Below, piece by piece: positions 1 through 10,039 of a DNA stretch of 64,000 bases. A program made the position numbers and the translations under genes. The notes under the pieces were generated by a model. That model searched no databases and was not told the DNA's origin. It was given only the letters and a program-made list of their open reading frames with translations. Origin of the DNA: Blastomyces gilchristii SLH14081 (taxonomy: Eukaryota; Ascomycota; Eurotiomycetes; Onygenales; Ajellomycetaceae). The stretch is from positions 310,001-374,000 of the forward strand of contig NW_003101678.1 in the NCBI RefSeq assembly GCF_000003855.2, in the 5' to 3' direction. How positions within the stretch are numbered: position 1 is the first letter of the stretch; every line of letters starts with the position of its first letter.

Positions 1-1
1 T

Positions 2-1057
2 GGCCGGGGACCAAGCCGGAAAATTGAGGTTATCAGCATGCCATTTATCAAGAAATATATTCAATATGCCAAATCAAGAATCAAGCCCGTGCTCACTAAA
101 GGAGCCGCCGATCATATCGTTGCCACCTACTCCTCTCTCCGAAACGATGAGCTATCTGGAAACCAAAGGAAAACCTCCCCCATGACCGCCCGTACTCTAG
201 AAACCCTTATTCGTCTATCTACAGCGCACGCCAAAGCACGTCTCTCTAGCAGAGTCGAAGAGAAGGATGCCAAGGTAGCAGAATCGATCCTCCGCTTCGC
301 GCTATTCAAGGAAGTTGTCGAAGACGAACGACGCAAGCGGAGAAAGACCGCAGCCCTTGAATCCGAGTCTGAATCGGACGACTCTGACGATGGCGCAGAG
401 GAGTCACAACAGACACCTGCTGCTCCACGTTCAAGCCGGCGACCAGGCCTTAGGGGCAGTAGTGCCATCCAACGCAATGGAACCACCAACCAAGATGACG
501 ACAACGATGAAGACTACGATGGTCTCTACGACTCTAGCCCCCGCTCCCGCCGCACGCAAGCCTCCTCTCGCCAAACCCGGAGCCAACTAGGCACCACGCA
601 ATCTGAATCACAAATGTCCTTCGCCTCGTCGCAGCCCGCGTCGCAACTCCTACGTTCGCAGACAGACGATAATGAGAGCCAGTCGCAGCCGCAGGCCAAT
701 GCTGTTGCAGGGGCTGTTGCATCGGCGGAATCGCTACCGCCACTATCGTCCGTGCGGTTGGCAACGTTCCGGCAGGCGCTTGGCCCGCTCATGAGATCTG
801 AGTTGTTCGAAGGAGACTCGGCAGGTGTGCAGAACGTGATCGAGGCGGTGAATGCGTCTATTAGTGCTGCGGGCGGGAGAGTGTTTGCGGCTGCGGAAGC
901 GATACAGGCGTTGGGTGTTATGAATGAGAGGAATGAGATTATGTATATCCCCCACCCCCTTTTTTTTCTGTTTTGTTTCCGTTATAAGGGACGAGGATGT
1001 TAGACTAACACGGGTGCCCATAGGTATCTCGGTGATGAAACCGTTTATCGCATCTAA
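2..1057 (+). CDS. mcm3: DNA replication licensing factor Mcm3, C-terminal part (5' truncated by window edge)
   Basis: Subunit of the MCM2-7 replicative helicase, which unwinds DNA at origins and forks in the nucleus. The frame is open from base 2, so the ATG at 38 is internal. Visible are the end of the AAA+/lid region (KKYIQYAKSRIKP; ARTLETLIRLSTAHAKARLS; VEEKDAKVAESILRFALFKE), an acidic and Ser/Gln-rich linker (about 345-700) and the C-terminal winged-helix region from about position 745. The frame does not stop at 1003. A GT-AG intron at 943-1023 (donor gtatatcc, branch gactaac, acceptor cccatag) joins ...NEIM to YLGDETVYRI and a TAA at 1055-1057, the usual conserved Mcm3 ending. The ATPase core lies outside the window. 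The gene converges on spo7. Confidence 0.93.
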
Positions 1058-1826
1058 AACAATGTTCACTTCTCTTTCGCCAGATTTTATTTTGCGAGGG
1101 GGTAGGGCGGATGGATGGATCGGAATCTTGATGGGATATTTCTTTTCTTTGAACAAAACTTCTCCTTTTACTAATGATTACGCGGGCGCTGCTTACTCAG
1201 GCAAATGTTTAATGGCGTGGGCGTGAACTTTTCGTATCTCTTTCCCTATGCATGATGTATGAGTGGTTTTTCGGTTCCCTAGAAGGATGTCTTCTCTGCA
1301 TTGGAACTGGTTTTCTTTTGGGCTGGCATTTATTTATATACTTCCCTTGTATTGATTTGATGTTAGATAATAGCATATAATAACAAATCGAGGGCATCAA
1401 TAAAGCCGGAGAAAAATCTATCTACAGGAGGGTGTTACCGTTTCATCTTTGATTTTTTGCATTCTGTTTCACCCTCTATTTAGTCTTCCACGTTATCCGT
1501 GATGAAGCCTGTATTTCCTATATTCCCATATTTTAGAGCAGACATACGGAGACCATTCAAAAACACATGGAGCCAATCCCCTGCGTATCACAGAGGAAAC
1601 CGGTTTCAAAACTAGGGAAAACAGTGAATCATATCATGATAATCTGAACTTTGTCAAAAGCACTGACTGGGCTGTAATCTCACCACACATTTCGCGTATG
1701 TAAGTTAATAATAATAATAAACAAAAAAAAAAAAAAAGGGGGGGGGGGGGTCCGGATGTGGGCAAATGAAGAGAGACACAACCTGATACATCAAACAGAG
1801 ACCAGTCCAGAGACCACGTATCCTAA
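1058..1826. other. Convergent 3' intergenic region, mcm3/spo7
   Basis: No coding sequence is apparent between the mcm3 stop and the spo7 stop. The stretch holds the 3' UTRs and terminators of two converging genes. It contains a run of 15 A (1723-1737) directly followed by 13 G (1738-1750), preceded by a short (AAT)n, which is a likely site of length variation or assembly error. Confidence 0.7.
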
Positions 1827-3266
1827 CTATGACTGCCCTACCGGCTCAATCTTCGTCAACGGTGACGGTGCTCTACCGCTACCACCACCACCACCACTGG
1901 ATACAGACGACGCTGATTTATTCCTCCTCTTCCGCTCGCTCCCCGAAGTCGACGTCACGGAGCTACCTCTACGCCTACCACCAGGGCTATTATTACTGGT
2001 ATTATTACTACTATTGTTGTTATGGGGCGTATCATCGGCGTCGGAGAGGGGGTTGGGCGTTGTGCTGCGGGAGGAGGTACGGGAGTGCGTCGTCGTGGCA
2101 TCACGGTCTTGGTGTAAGGGTGTTGAGCGGCGCTTCATAGATGTTGTAGATGGGTCTCTGAGGTGTGTGAAATGATGGAGCGAGTGCGAATGGGAATGCG
2201 AATGGGAGTGGCGACGAGCACTCCCAGAAGAGGGCGTGGCCGGTCTCTTACCCGTCGACGTCGATGATATTGGCATGGGCAGCGATTTCATCCCCCATAA
2301 CAGCCGCGTCCACCAGAGCCAGCCGCCCGCCATCTTCGCATGCTCGCGCCGCTGCTCTTTCAATTTCCGCCGCAGCGCGGCGCGTCGCTCGTTCTCCTTC
2401 TCCCAGTAATCGGTGCGGTATTCATCCCAGTTCTCGCGGAAGGCGGGGGAGAAGGACTTTGGGAGGAGGAGGAGCTTGATGTAGTCACCGCCAGGGGCGA
2501 TGTCTTCTTCCACTATGGATGTGCCCGGCGTGCTAGCGTCGCTGTGCGAGTGGCTCTCGTCGTCGTAGAGGCGGGATTTCCACCCTTTCTCACCACCACC
2601 AGGAGCAGACGTAGTAGACTCAACGTAATGAAACGCCGAAGTTGTCGATGACGGGAAAAACACCTCGTAGGGAAACGGAAACACAAAGGCTAGATACGAC
2701 CACACCTCCTTCCACCAGGGGCCTCTCAACACCACGATCTTCGTATTCATCCCTCTCAGTCCGCGATTCGCAACGCCCAGCCAGCGGCGCGGCCATCGTA
2801 CACCGCGCTCCCACTGGCCCGTTCCCCATATCAACACGCCAGTCACCACCCCGCCCATCAGAGCCATTTTCTCCGCCATCTCGACCACCCAGTAGACGGA
2901 GCCGCCGACGCCGCGGCCATCTTCGCGTGGGCGCAGGAAGAGCGCGTAGGAGAAGTAGGCGATCCAGAGGGCTAGGAGGAGGAGAAAGAAGGTGTTTTGC
3001 CGCCTGCGGGCGCGGAGGGCGAGGTATTGGGAGCGCAGGGAGGTTTCGAGGATTAGCAGGTTAAGGTAGATCTGAGGCGGGGAGGACGGGAGGGTGGAGA
3101 GGGGGTCTGGGGTGACGGTGATGGGGGTTGGTGTCTCTTCTGGGGGCGATGAGTCTTGTTGTTGCTGTTGCTCTTGAGGGTGTTCGAGAGGCGGGGAAGA
3201 GGTTCCGGTTGGCGGGAGGGGGTTCGTGGTGGTTGGAGCGATGACTTGGTCGAGGCGGGATGACAT
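1827..3266 (-). CDS. spo7: Spo7-like regulatory subunit of the Nem1-Spo7 phosphatase
   Basis: Single-exon gene, 479 aa. Spo7 is the membrane partner of Nem1 at the ER and nuclear envelope; the complex dephosphorylates and activates the lipin Pah1, steering phosphatidate towards triacylglycerol and controlling nuclear membrane growth. After a Pro/Gln-rich N-terminus (1-65) comes the Spo7 core: IYLNLLILE at about 67-74, containing the LLI motif known to contact Nem1; a basic patch (LRARRRQ); a hydrophobic span at about 91-111; a second at about 134-148; and a Trp-rich segment (GPWWKEVWSYLAFVFPF). The last 150 residues are low complexity: a His-Ser repeat, Asn/Ser runs, and basic and Gly runs. 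It is much longer than yeast Spo7 (259 aa), mainly through disordered ends. It diverges from the ABHD5-like gene across 1.6 kb. Confidence 0.9.
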   Translation of the reverse strand: MSSRLDQVIAPTTTNPLPPTGTSSPPLEHPQEQQQQQDSSPPEETPTPITVTPDPLSTLPSSPPQIYLNLLILETSLRSQYLALRARRRQNTFFLLLLALWIAYFSYALFLRPREDGRGVGGSVYWVVEMAEKMALMGGVVTGVLIWGTGQWERGVRWPRRWLGVANRGLRGMNTKIVVLRGPWWKEVWSYLAFVFPFPYEVFFPSSTTSAFHYVESTTSAPGGGEKGWKSRLYDDESHSHSDASTPGTSIVEEDIAPGGDYIKLLLLPKSFSPAFRENWDEYRTDYWEKENERRAALRRKLKEQRREHAKMAGGWLWWTRLLWGMKSLPMPISSTSTGKRPATPSSGSARRHSHSHSHSHSLHHFTHLRDPSTTSMKRRSTPLHQDRDATTTHSRTSSRSTTPNPLSDADDTPHNNNSSNNTSNNSPGGRRRGSSVTSTSGSERKRRNKSASSVSSGGGGGSGRAPSPLTKIEPVGQS

Positions 3267-4900
3267 GGTTTGGGGGTTTATGTGGGAGACGGGGGAGGCA
3301 TAGCTAGGGATCGATGCGATTGGTATTGATTTGGGTAAATGGTTATTGCGGAGGACGAGTGTAGAGAGGCGATGGAGTTGGTGGCACTGGTGTTATTTTG
3401 AATGGTGGAGAAGGAAGAAGTTGAGGAAATATTGTTAAATATTATATAGTTGGACTTGTGGATATCAAAATCGTGGAATTGAAGATGAGGCTGTAGCACT
3501 AAAAAATAGCCACAACCAGACAGCTAAATACAACTATTAACTATACAAATAACAGACAAATACTCTATACATGCAGATAATTAGCAGAATAAAAGAGAAT
3601 ATATTCAACTACTTCAAATATTATTTATTTCCATCAATTCCTTAGTCAGACTTTCAAGGTTTGGTTCTTCAGCTCAACATACATGTACTGCACATACATA
3701 TAAATATATATACACAGAAAGTTTTATTTGAAATTTTAATGCATCTCATTTTGCTGAAAGAAAAAGAAAAAGGGTATAAATATTTTCAATTTCTCAGATT
3801 CCTACACCTGCTCATCATCTTTATTTGACATTAATAGCGGGTGAAGTATATAAATAATAAGCAGAATTCCCAATTAAGATGCAAGAGAGGAATATAGAAG
3901 TGAAATATTCTAATCAGCACTCATAAGCACTCATAATAGCTGTTGAAGCTCTCTATCAATCTATCAATCTATCAATATATCAATATATAGAACTGTTGAT
4001 TGAAATGTTGAGTTGAGTCTGCTCATTCCACAACAAACCTCGCAACTGATTTAATACTCAATCATTGCTCAGAGCAGTGCAAGGTCAAAGCTAAATATGA
4101 ATCCATAGGCTGTAACTATACATGAAACTAATAAATAACTCTGTACATTGCCAGTATCTTTATATAGGTACACGTTATGTACAGTACATGTAAATGGCTT
4201 ACGTTATCCAATCCCTAACTCCGGCATCAACATCGCCAACCTCAGCTCCAATATACATACAGATTATCTACAGACGTTACCTGATATAATAATGATATAA
4301 TTAATAATAACACCTTGCGGGATAACAAGTTAGCAAAGGCAGCAGCTGCCTCTGACGACGTAGCTGCATCTCTGCTCGGCCTAACTCTTAGCCCACCGGC
4401 CCGAATCGCTTCTTCTAACTAATCCTGCTGCCTTCGCCGCGGGTGGCTTGTCCATATCATATCTCCCTTTTCCGCGCAAACTCCGTCTTAACCCCTACGC
4501 GCCTCAAAACACACTCCAAGTACCGGGGTTGAAACCTCTAGTTATAATTCCCCAGAACGCCCGTTTTCCCTCTGGTTTTCATGCCTATGTCGTTCTGGAG
4601 TGACAGCGTCTCTCTGTCACTCAACCTCATTCCAAAGTGTATTCCCCAACCCGCCTCTCCGCCCACCCCCTCCTGCACCTGGCAAGACCTAGGCCTGCGA
4701 TTGACCCGACCTGTCCCTTCTCGTTGGCCCAGTCGCATTCCCATGTCCATGCCACTTCGCTACTCCCGCAGCAGTTAAATGTCCCTCCATTCCCGTTCCA
4801 GGCGCATTTCGAGTCTTCCCTCTCCCACTCGCCGTCCGACCCCCAGGCCTCATCGCTAGGCGCTTCTCCGTCTTCATCTCCTATACACTTCCATCCGGCT
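3267..4900. promoter_or_regulatory. Divergent upstream region, spo7 / ABHD5-like gene
   Basis: About 1.6 kb between two divergent start codons, with no convincing gene. Positions 3,420-4,320 are AT-rich, with many short ATATA stretches and a (TATCAATC)n microsatellite at about 3952-3988. From 4,330 the composition returns to normal, with a pyrimidine-rich stretch typical of fungal promoters. Two ATGs at 4581 and 4587 open a 60-65 codon upstream ORF ending near 4778, out of frame with the main ATG at 4901. Confidence 0.6.
3952..3988. repeat. Imperfect (TATCAATC)n microsatellite
   Basis: Four to five tandem copies of an 8-base unit, degenerating to TATCAATA, within the AT-rich upstream region of spo7 and the ABHD5-like gene. 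Confidence 0.8.
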
Positions 4901-6762
4901 ATGGCTACTGCTGCTTCTACGGCTTCGGGGTCTTCTGAGGACTTGAGTGGCAACTATCAGATGCCAGAGGCCCCGCGGGGTAAATTGGCTAACAGAATTA
5001 CCGGCCCCCTTTTCCCTCTGGGCTATAAGGAGGGGTTCAACCAGTGGGTAGGTTCACACCCTCCTGATCGGCCTTCACTTTTCTTCTCATTTTTTTTGTC
5101 CCTTTCTTTTTGCTGGTACTGATGATTTACCTAAAATAGTGGGCAAGTATCCCTGCTGCTGCCGCTGAACACAAAGTCCTCTCTTTCATCCCTTATCTAC
5201 AACACCCGCCTACCCACAAACAAACCGGAAAAGATGCTGTGACCCCGAATGAATCTACAGACAGCCTTACCGCAGCAGACCCTAGCCAGGCTTTCCAGGT
5301 CTCCGCCAAATCCATCGATGACCCCCATGGGCCTCGCATATGGCGGTCCACCATGGTCGAACTGAGCGGGAATAACCGTGCCCTGAATGAATTCTCAATC
5401 GAGCGCGTCGGCGAAAAAACAGAGCAGAACCTAGTAATCCTTCACGGTTACGGTGCCGGTCTAGGTTTCTTCTACAAAAATTTTGAAGCCCTCAGCCGTG
5501 CCAAGGGCTGGCAGTTATATGCCCTCGACATGCTGGGAATGGGTCGAAGTACACGGCCACCTTTTAAAATCCACTCTAAACAACGCCACAAGGCCATCAG
5601 CGAGGCTGAAGACTGGTTCATTGATGCGTTAGAAGAGTGGCGCATTAAGCGCAAACTCGACAAGTTCACCCTCCTCGGACATAGTTTAGGCGGCTATATG
5701 GCCGTGTCATATGCGCTCAAATACCCCGGGCGTCTCAACAAGCTCATTCTCGCCTCCCCCGTCGGGATTCCCGAAGATCCCTTCGCCGTAAGTGCTGACA
5801 TGCCCGAACCCTCCGAGTCCACGATGGGCAACGAATTCACCCAGGATCAAAACAATATCACCAAGCCGGCATCAGCCAACAATAACACCCCAAACAAAGT
5901 TAACGGCGAATCCACTCCCCCCCGCCGCCCTCTACCCAAATGGCTGAAATACCTCTGGGATGCCAACGTCTCCCCTTTCAGCCTGGTACGCTGGTCCGGT
6001 CCTCTTGGACCCCGCCTCGTGTCTGGCTGGACATCGCGCCGTTTCTCACACCTGCCACCAGCCGAGGCCCAGGCGCTTCACGACTACGCATACTCCCTCT
6101 TTCGCATGCGCGGCAGCGGCGAATACGCACTGGCGTATATCCTAGCCCCTGGCGCGTTTGCTCGGAACCCATTGATTAAGCGCATTCATGCCGTGGGTAG
6201 ACAGGTGCTGAGGCCTGATGATGTCGATGTCGATGTTAAGGCAGCTGCTGCACAGACACAGAAACAAACACAAACACAGAAGTGGTGTGCTTCCAAAGAT
6301 ACCAAGGATACCCCGACCAGTTCCCAGGAGAGTTCAATTAATTCATCAACTGACATACCACAACATCCACAACCACAATCCTCCTCCGCATCCACATCAT
6401 CCTCCACCTCCACCTCCACCTCCACCTATCCTTCCTCCACTAACCCATCACCACCCCAACCCTCCACCCGCGAACGCGGCATCCCAATCGTCCTCATGTA
6501 CGGCGAACACGACTGGATGGACGTAGCAGGCGGCTACGCGGCACAAGCGCGCATCGAGGAAGAAAAAGCGCGGATCCTGCGTGACGCGAGCCCCGAAGAA
6601 CGAGCGGCGGATAAAGGCTCTGCGAAGGTCGTTATTATTAAGAATGCGGGCCATCATTTGTACTTGGATGGCTGGGAGGAATTCAATGAGGTTATTTTGG
6701 AGGAGATGAGGGGGGTTGATAGGGAGGCGAGGGAAGTTCGGAGGGAGAAGGGGAGGATGTGA
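4901..6762 (+). CDS. CGI-58/ABHD5-like alpha/beta hydrolase (ABHD4/5/Cld1 group)
   Basis: Two exons, 4901-5047 and 5140-6762, with a phase-0 intron (donor gtaggt, acceptor aaaatag) giving FNQW|WASIPA and a 589-aa protein. The family includes yeast Cld1 (mitochondrial cardiolipin deacylase), Ict1 (lysophosphatidate acyltransferase) and animal ABHD5. The core shows HGYGAG (oxyanion region, about 151-156), GHSLGG with nucleophile Ser at about 231, the acid Asp at about 507 in YGEHDWMD, and His at about 554 in GHHLYLD, which also satisfies the family's HX4D motif. The complete triad argues for an active lipase or acyltransferase. A Ser/Thr/Pro-rich insertion (about 415-480) lies between the cap and the Asp strand. 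The frame is open further upstream, but 4901 is its first ATG and has G at +4. Substrate and location are not decided by sequence. Confidence 0.88.
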
Positions 6763-7778
6763 AGAGGAGAAGGGAGGGACAGGGAGTTTTGTATAGCTAT
6801 TGAAGTTTGGTTGGCTTGATTTGGATGAAGGGGTTGTTTTAAGGAGTGTGGGATATATATATGCTGGATTATTTTTCAATTTCTGTTGTTTTAGAGGATT
6901 TTTATTGGAGTTTTTTCTATTTTTTTATTTTTTTTATTTTTATTTTATTTTATTTTATTTTATTTTCTGCTTTATTTGCTTCTCGTTGTTCATTTCTTTC
7001 TTTCTTTTTCTCTCATTTTATAGAGATTGATTGGCATAATAAATATTCATTAACGAGCCCATTCACACATATATTTGAAAACACGCTCTCCTTTAGGTCG
7101 TCCGGCTCTTCCCTCTCCAACTTTTGGCCCCTCCTTCTTTCCTCCTTTTAAAGATCTATCATATAAAGTATTCAAAATGGCACATGAAACGAAGATATAA
7201 GTTACGAAAAGATAGATCCGTATAATAATAGAACCCCTAATTTTTATCATTCATCCCATTTTTGAGCTGTACTACAAAATATAAATCACTCATCATATAT
7301 ATAAATCATCACTATGGCTCGCTCCAGAAGTTTCAGAGAAAATGTAAGAAAAGGAAAATCTTTAAAAAAGAACTTTTTGCCCCGTTGCTGTTGGGCAAGT
7401 GATCAAGATGCTCCGTGACCAGGAGACTAATAGGTGTTCATGATTAAACGCCCCAACGCCCGCTGAAGAGATGCACATTGGTTTTAGTTTCTGATTTTTG
7501 CTATCCTGACTTGATATGCGCGATTTTTGGTCCCAACTCGCAGTCAATTGGACTTCTGTTAAATATAAAAACGAAAAAAACGGCTGTTTAGTGCAATTGT
7601 TTTGTTTAACATATCATATACTCTATGACCCACCAAGTTGATATCCCGGGCTGCTTGAAAGGGAGGTCCCTAGAGAGTAGTAGAGTTGGGCGCCACTGGC
7701 GGGCCGGGCGGTAGGATAGTTACTCTTCCAAGCATGGGCAGGGCAGCAAGCCCTGCTTTTCAACAATCCATCTCACCG
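6763..7778. other. Convergent 3' intergenic region with T-rich tract
   Basis: About 1 kb between the ABHD5-like stop and the stop of the minus-strand membrane protein. A strongly T-rich tract built on (TTTTA)n occupies about 6897-7015. No coding region is convincing here: the short T-rich ORFs are Phe/Leu-only translations of that tract. Confidence 0.7.
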
Positions 7779-8653
7779 TCAATAGTTGAGTATCTCAGCC
7801 GCAGCGTCATGTTCATCATCACGGTCATCATGTTCATCATCGCCAGCCTTATCGGACGAGGCCGAGGATATCTGTGAACTAGAGGCAGACCCAGCGGGTA
7901 TTTGAAACGGCCCGTCAATCGGGTCAAAATTCCCGCTCAAATTCGGCTCACCCACAAAGGATGAGAGCGATCCGGGCGTTGGGAGACTGTATTTCCGTGA
8001 TAAGCGGCTTATCTGTGTAAGAGAACCATGGGAACTTTGTCTTCTGAGTCTCCTCGCCCGCTCGGGTGGGGTAGAGCTTCTACGCAGCAGCAGATATGGG
8101 CTGCGGCGGTAGATGTTGCCTGGGGATACTTGGTTTTCAGCTGGTAATTGTGTGCCTGGTTGGAACCGGCTGCGGCGGCGGATGGGGTTATTGTAGATGG
8201 TGTGTAAAAGTGGATTTCGGGGGTATATCGCTGTAGTTGTTGTTGAGTTGGAGGCTGGTAGGGTGTGGACGTATGCTCGGGCGAGGGCAGCGAAGAAATC
8301 CAGATAGACTAGACAGAGGCGCAGGCAGAGGGTTGTGAAGGCTATGGTGATTGTGATTGTAGCGATGAAGGCGAGCGGGATGGTGATTAGGAGAGCTATG
8401 GGAAGGATCATTAGATTGGTTATGTAGGTCCCCAGCATTGTGATGAGCTTGTACGAAATAGCAGAATGGCGCTCTCGACTAGCGATGGGGTGGTGATGTC
8501 CTCCATTAGGGGCTAGATAGTCGTAAGAAGGGGTAGTGGCCCTATCTTGCTAGGGACAGAAGAGCGAATGACTATATTTCGGACCATCACAGCATACTGA
8601 TTTAAATGTTTTTTTGTAAATAAGAGATGATATACGGATAGATAGTTAAACAT
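7779..8653 (-). CDS. Fungal hypothetical membrane protein with one N-terminal membrane segment
   Basis: I do not recognise a characterised family. The main exon is 7779-8549. An ATG-initiated reading can begin at 8438 (219 aa), but the frame stays open upstream to a good acceptor (tccctag at 8550). A tiny first exon, 8636-8653, encodes MFNYLS and joins in phase 0 across an 86-bp intron (donor gtatat), giving 262 aa. A long hydrophobic stretch (ITNLMILPIALLITIPLAFI and on, about 30-50 residues) suggests one or two membrane spans. It is followed by an Arg- and Ser/Pro-rich region (RRRSRF, RRSSTPPERARRLRRQSS) with many potential phosphorylation sites, then an acidic His/Asp end (DDEHDDRDDEHD). 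The two-exon model is inference; the 219-aa core is firmer. It diverges from the scn1-like gene over 240 bp. Confidence 0.68.
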
Positions 8654-8893
8654 GGAAGTTGAGAGAGGCGAATTGGGGTGATCGCTGATTGATAAGATTG
8701 CGCGCGGCTTGGCGTCCAAACCCGCTTGTTGTAGTTAGCAAGAGTTTAACTTAACTTCAACCTCACCCAACCAGGGCAGGGCTGTGTTTGTATATAGATA
8801 AATTTGGTCGTTTCATTTTTTGAAAGCCGCTTGGGAGGAATCAATTTCTTTTTTAGCATTCATTGGTGGATATTCATCCGGGTGCCAGACACA
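8654..8893. promoter_or_regulatory. Short divergent promoter, membrane protein / scn1-like
   Basis: Only 240 bp separate the proposed start of the minus-strand membrane protein from the ATG of the plus-strand TatD gene, so the two genes probably share a bidirectional promoter. No specific factor site can be named. Confidence 0.55.
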
Positions 8894-10039
8894 ATGGATG
8901 CTCCCTTTCCTTGGCATATAGGAGTTTATGACGCCCATTGCCATCCAACAGACACAATGGCATCTATCGATGATATCTCCCGGATGAAGACCGCTGCTTT
9001 GACTGTCATGGCTACTCGTGGTCAAGATCAGGACCTAGTTGCCCAGCTTGCGTTAAGATATTCTCCAGCGGAAAACTCTGCTGATCAAAATCTAAGAATC
9101 ATTCCCTGCTTCGGATGGCATCCGTGGTTCTCTCATCAAATTATCGACGATGTCAATATGGAAATTCGCAATGGCACCATAATCTCCAAAGAAGAGCATT
9201 ATAAAAATGTTTTAACCCCCCCAGTCAAGGATGAGAACCTGCTGCATGGCCTCCCGGAACCGTTCCCATTGTCGAAATTGGTATCTGAAACAAGAGCTCG
9301 ACTGCAGCAACACCCTCACGCTCTTGTTGGGGAAATCGGCCTTGACCGTTCATTTCGCATCCCAAATGCTTGGTTTCCACATGAGATCAAAAATAGAGAC
9401 ACCAGCCTCACACCTGGCACGAGGGAAGGAAGAACCCTGTCTCCCCATCGCGTCACCTTGACCCATCAGAAGGCAATCCTTAGAGCCCAACTCAAACTTG
9501 CAGGGGAAATGCAACGGCCGGTATCTGTTCATAGCGTTCAAGCACACGGTGCTTTTTTTGACCTACTCCAGGAACTATGGTCGGGCCATGAGAAGAAAGG
9601 TGTCTCAAATCGGCAACGAAAGAGGCGACCAAGTGTAGACAAAGCCCACGAACTTAGCAATAATGACCAAGCTGAAGATGAAAAAGGATTGCCGGGCCCT
9701 ATATCCCATACATTTCCACCACGGATATGCATGCACTCATACTCTGGGCCTCCAGACGCTTTGAAACAGTTCCTTCGCAAATCCAATCCGGCAGATATAT
9801 ATTTTTCTTTCTCTAACATCATTAACTTTACAAACGATTCTTCAACAAAGGTGATCAAGGTGATCAAGGCGCTTCCTGATGATAGAATACTGGTTGAAAG
9901 CGATCTTCACTGCGCTGGAGAAAGGATGGACGACTTGATTGAAGCGATTGTGCGTCAGATATGTACGATTCGTGAATGGGATCTGGAACATGGAGCTCGG
10001 GTCCTTGGTGAAAATTGGAAGCACTTTGTTTTCGGCTAA
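8894..10039 (+). CDS. scn1: Scn1-like (Cut9-interacting) TatD-family metal-dependent hydrolase
   Basis: Single exon, 381 aa. TatD proteins are TIM-barrel, two-metal hydrolases, several with 3'-5' exonuclease activity; fungal members of this length are annotated after fission yeast Scn1, found through interaction with the APC/C subunit Cut9. Candidate metal ligands are all present: D13/H15/H17 in DAHCHPTD, E147 in VGEIGLD, H213 in VSVHSVQ, H281 in CMHSYSG and D337 in LVESDLH. A charged linker at about 230-270 (KRRPSVDKAHEL...EDEKG) is a loop insertion relative to bacterial TatD. The frame is open upstream of 8894 but without another ATG; acaATGG at 8894 places the start 12 codons before the metal motif. 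Nuclease activity is predicted from the family only. Confidence 0.87.
   Translation: MDAPFPWHIGVYDAHCHPTDTMASIDDISRMKTAALTVMATRGQDQDLVAQLALRYSPAENSADQNLRIIPCFGWHPWFSHQIIDDVNMEIRNGTIISKEEHYKNVLTPPVKDENLLHGLPEPFPLSKLVSETRARLQQHPHALVGEIGLDRSFRIPNAWFPHEIKNRDTSLTPGTREGRTLSPHRVTLTHQKAILRAQLKLAGEMQRPVSVHSVQAHGAFFDLLQELWSGHEKKGVSNRQRKRRPSVDKAHELSNNDQAEDEKGLPGPISHTFPPRICMHSYSGPPDALKQFLRKSNPADIYFSFSNIINFTNDSSTKVIKVIKALPDDRILVESDLHCAGERMDDLIEAIVRQICTIREWDLEHGARVLGENWKHFVFG

Noticed and set aside
4637..4900. N-terminal extension of the ABHD5-like protein from 4637
   Set aside because: The frame is open but starts at GTG, not ATG; the first in-frame ATG is 4901, and the conserved family text begins shortly after.
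6800..7151. Phe-rich ORFs downstream of the ABHD5-like gene
   Set aside because: They are translations of a (TTTTA)n tract in the 3' intergenic region.
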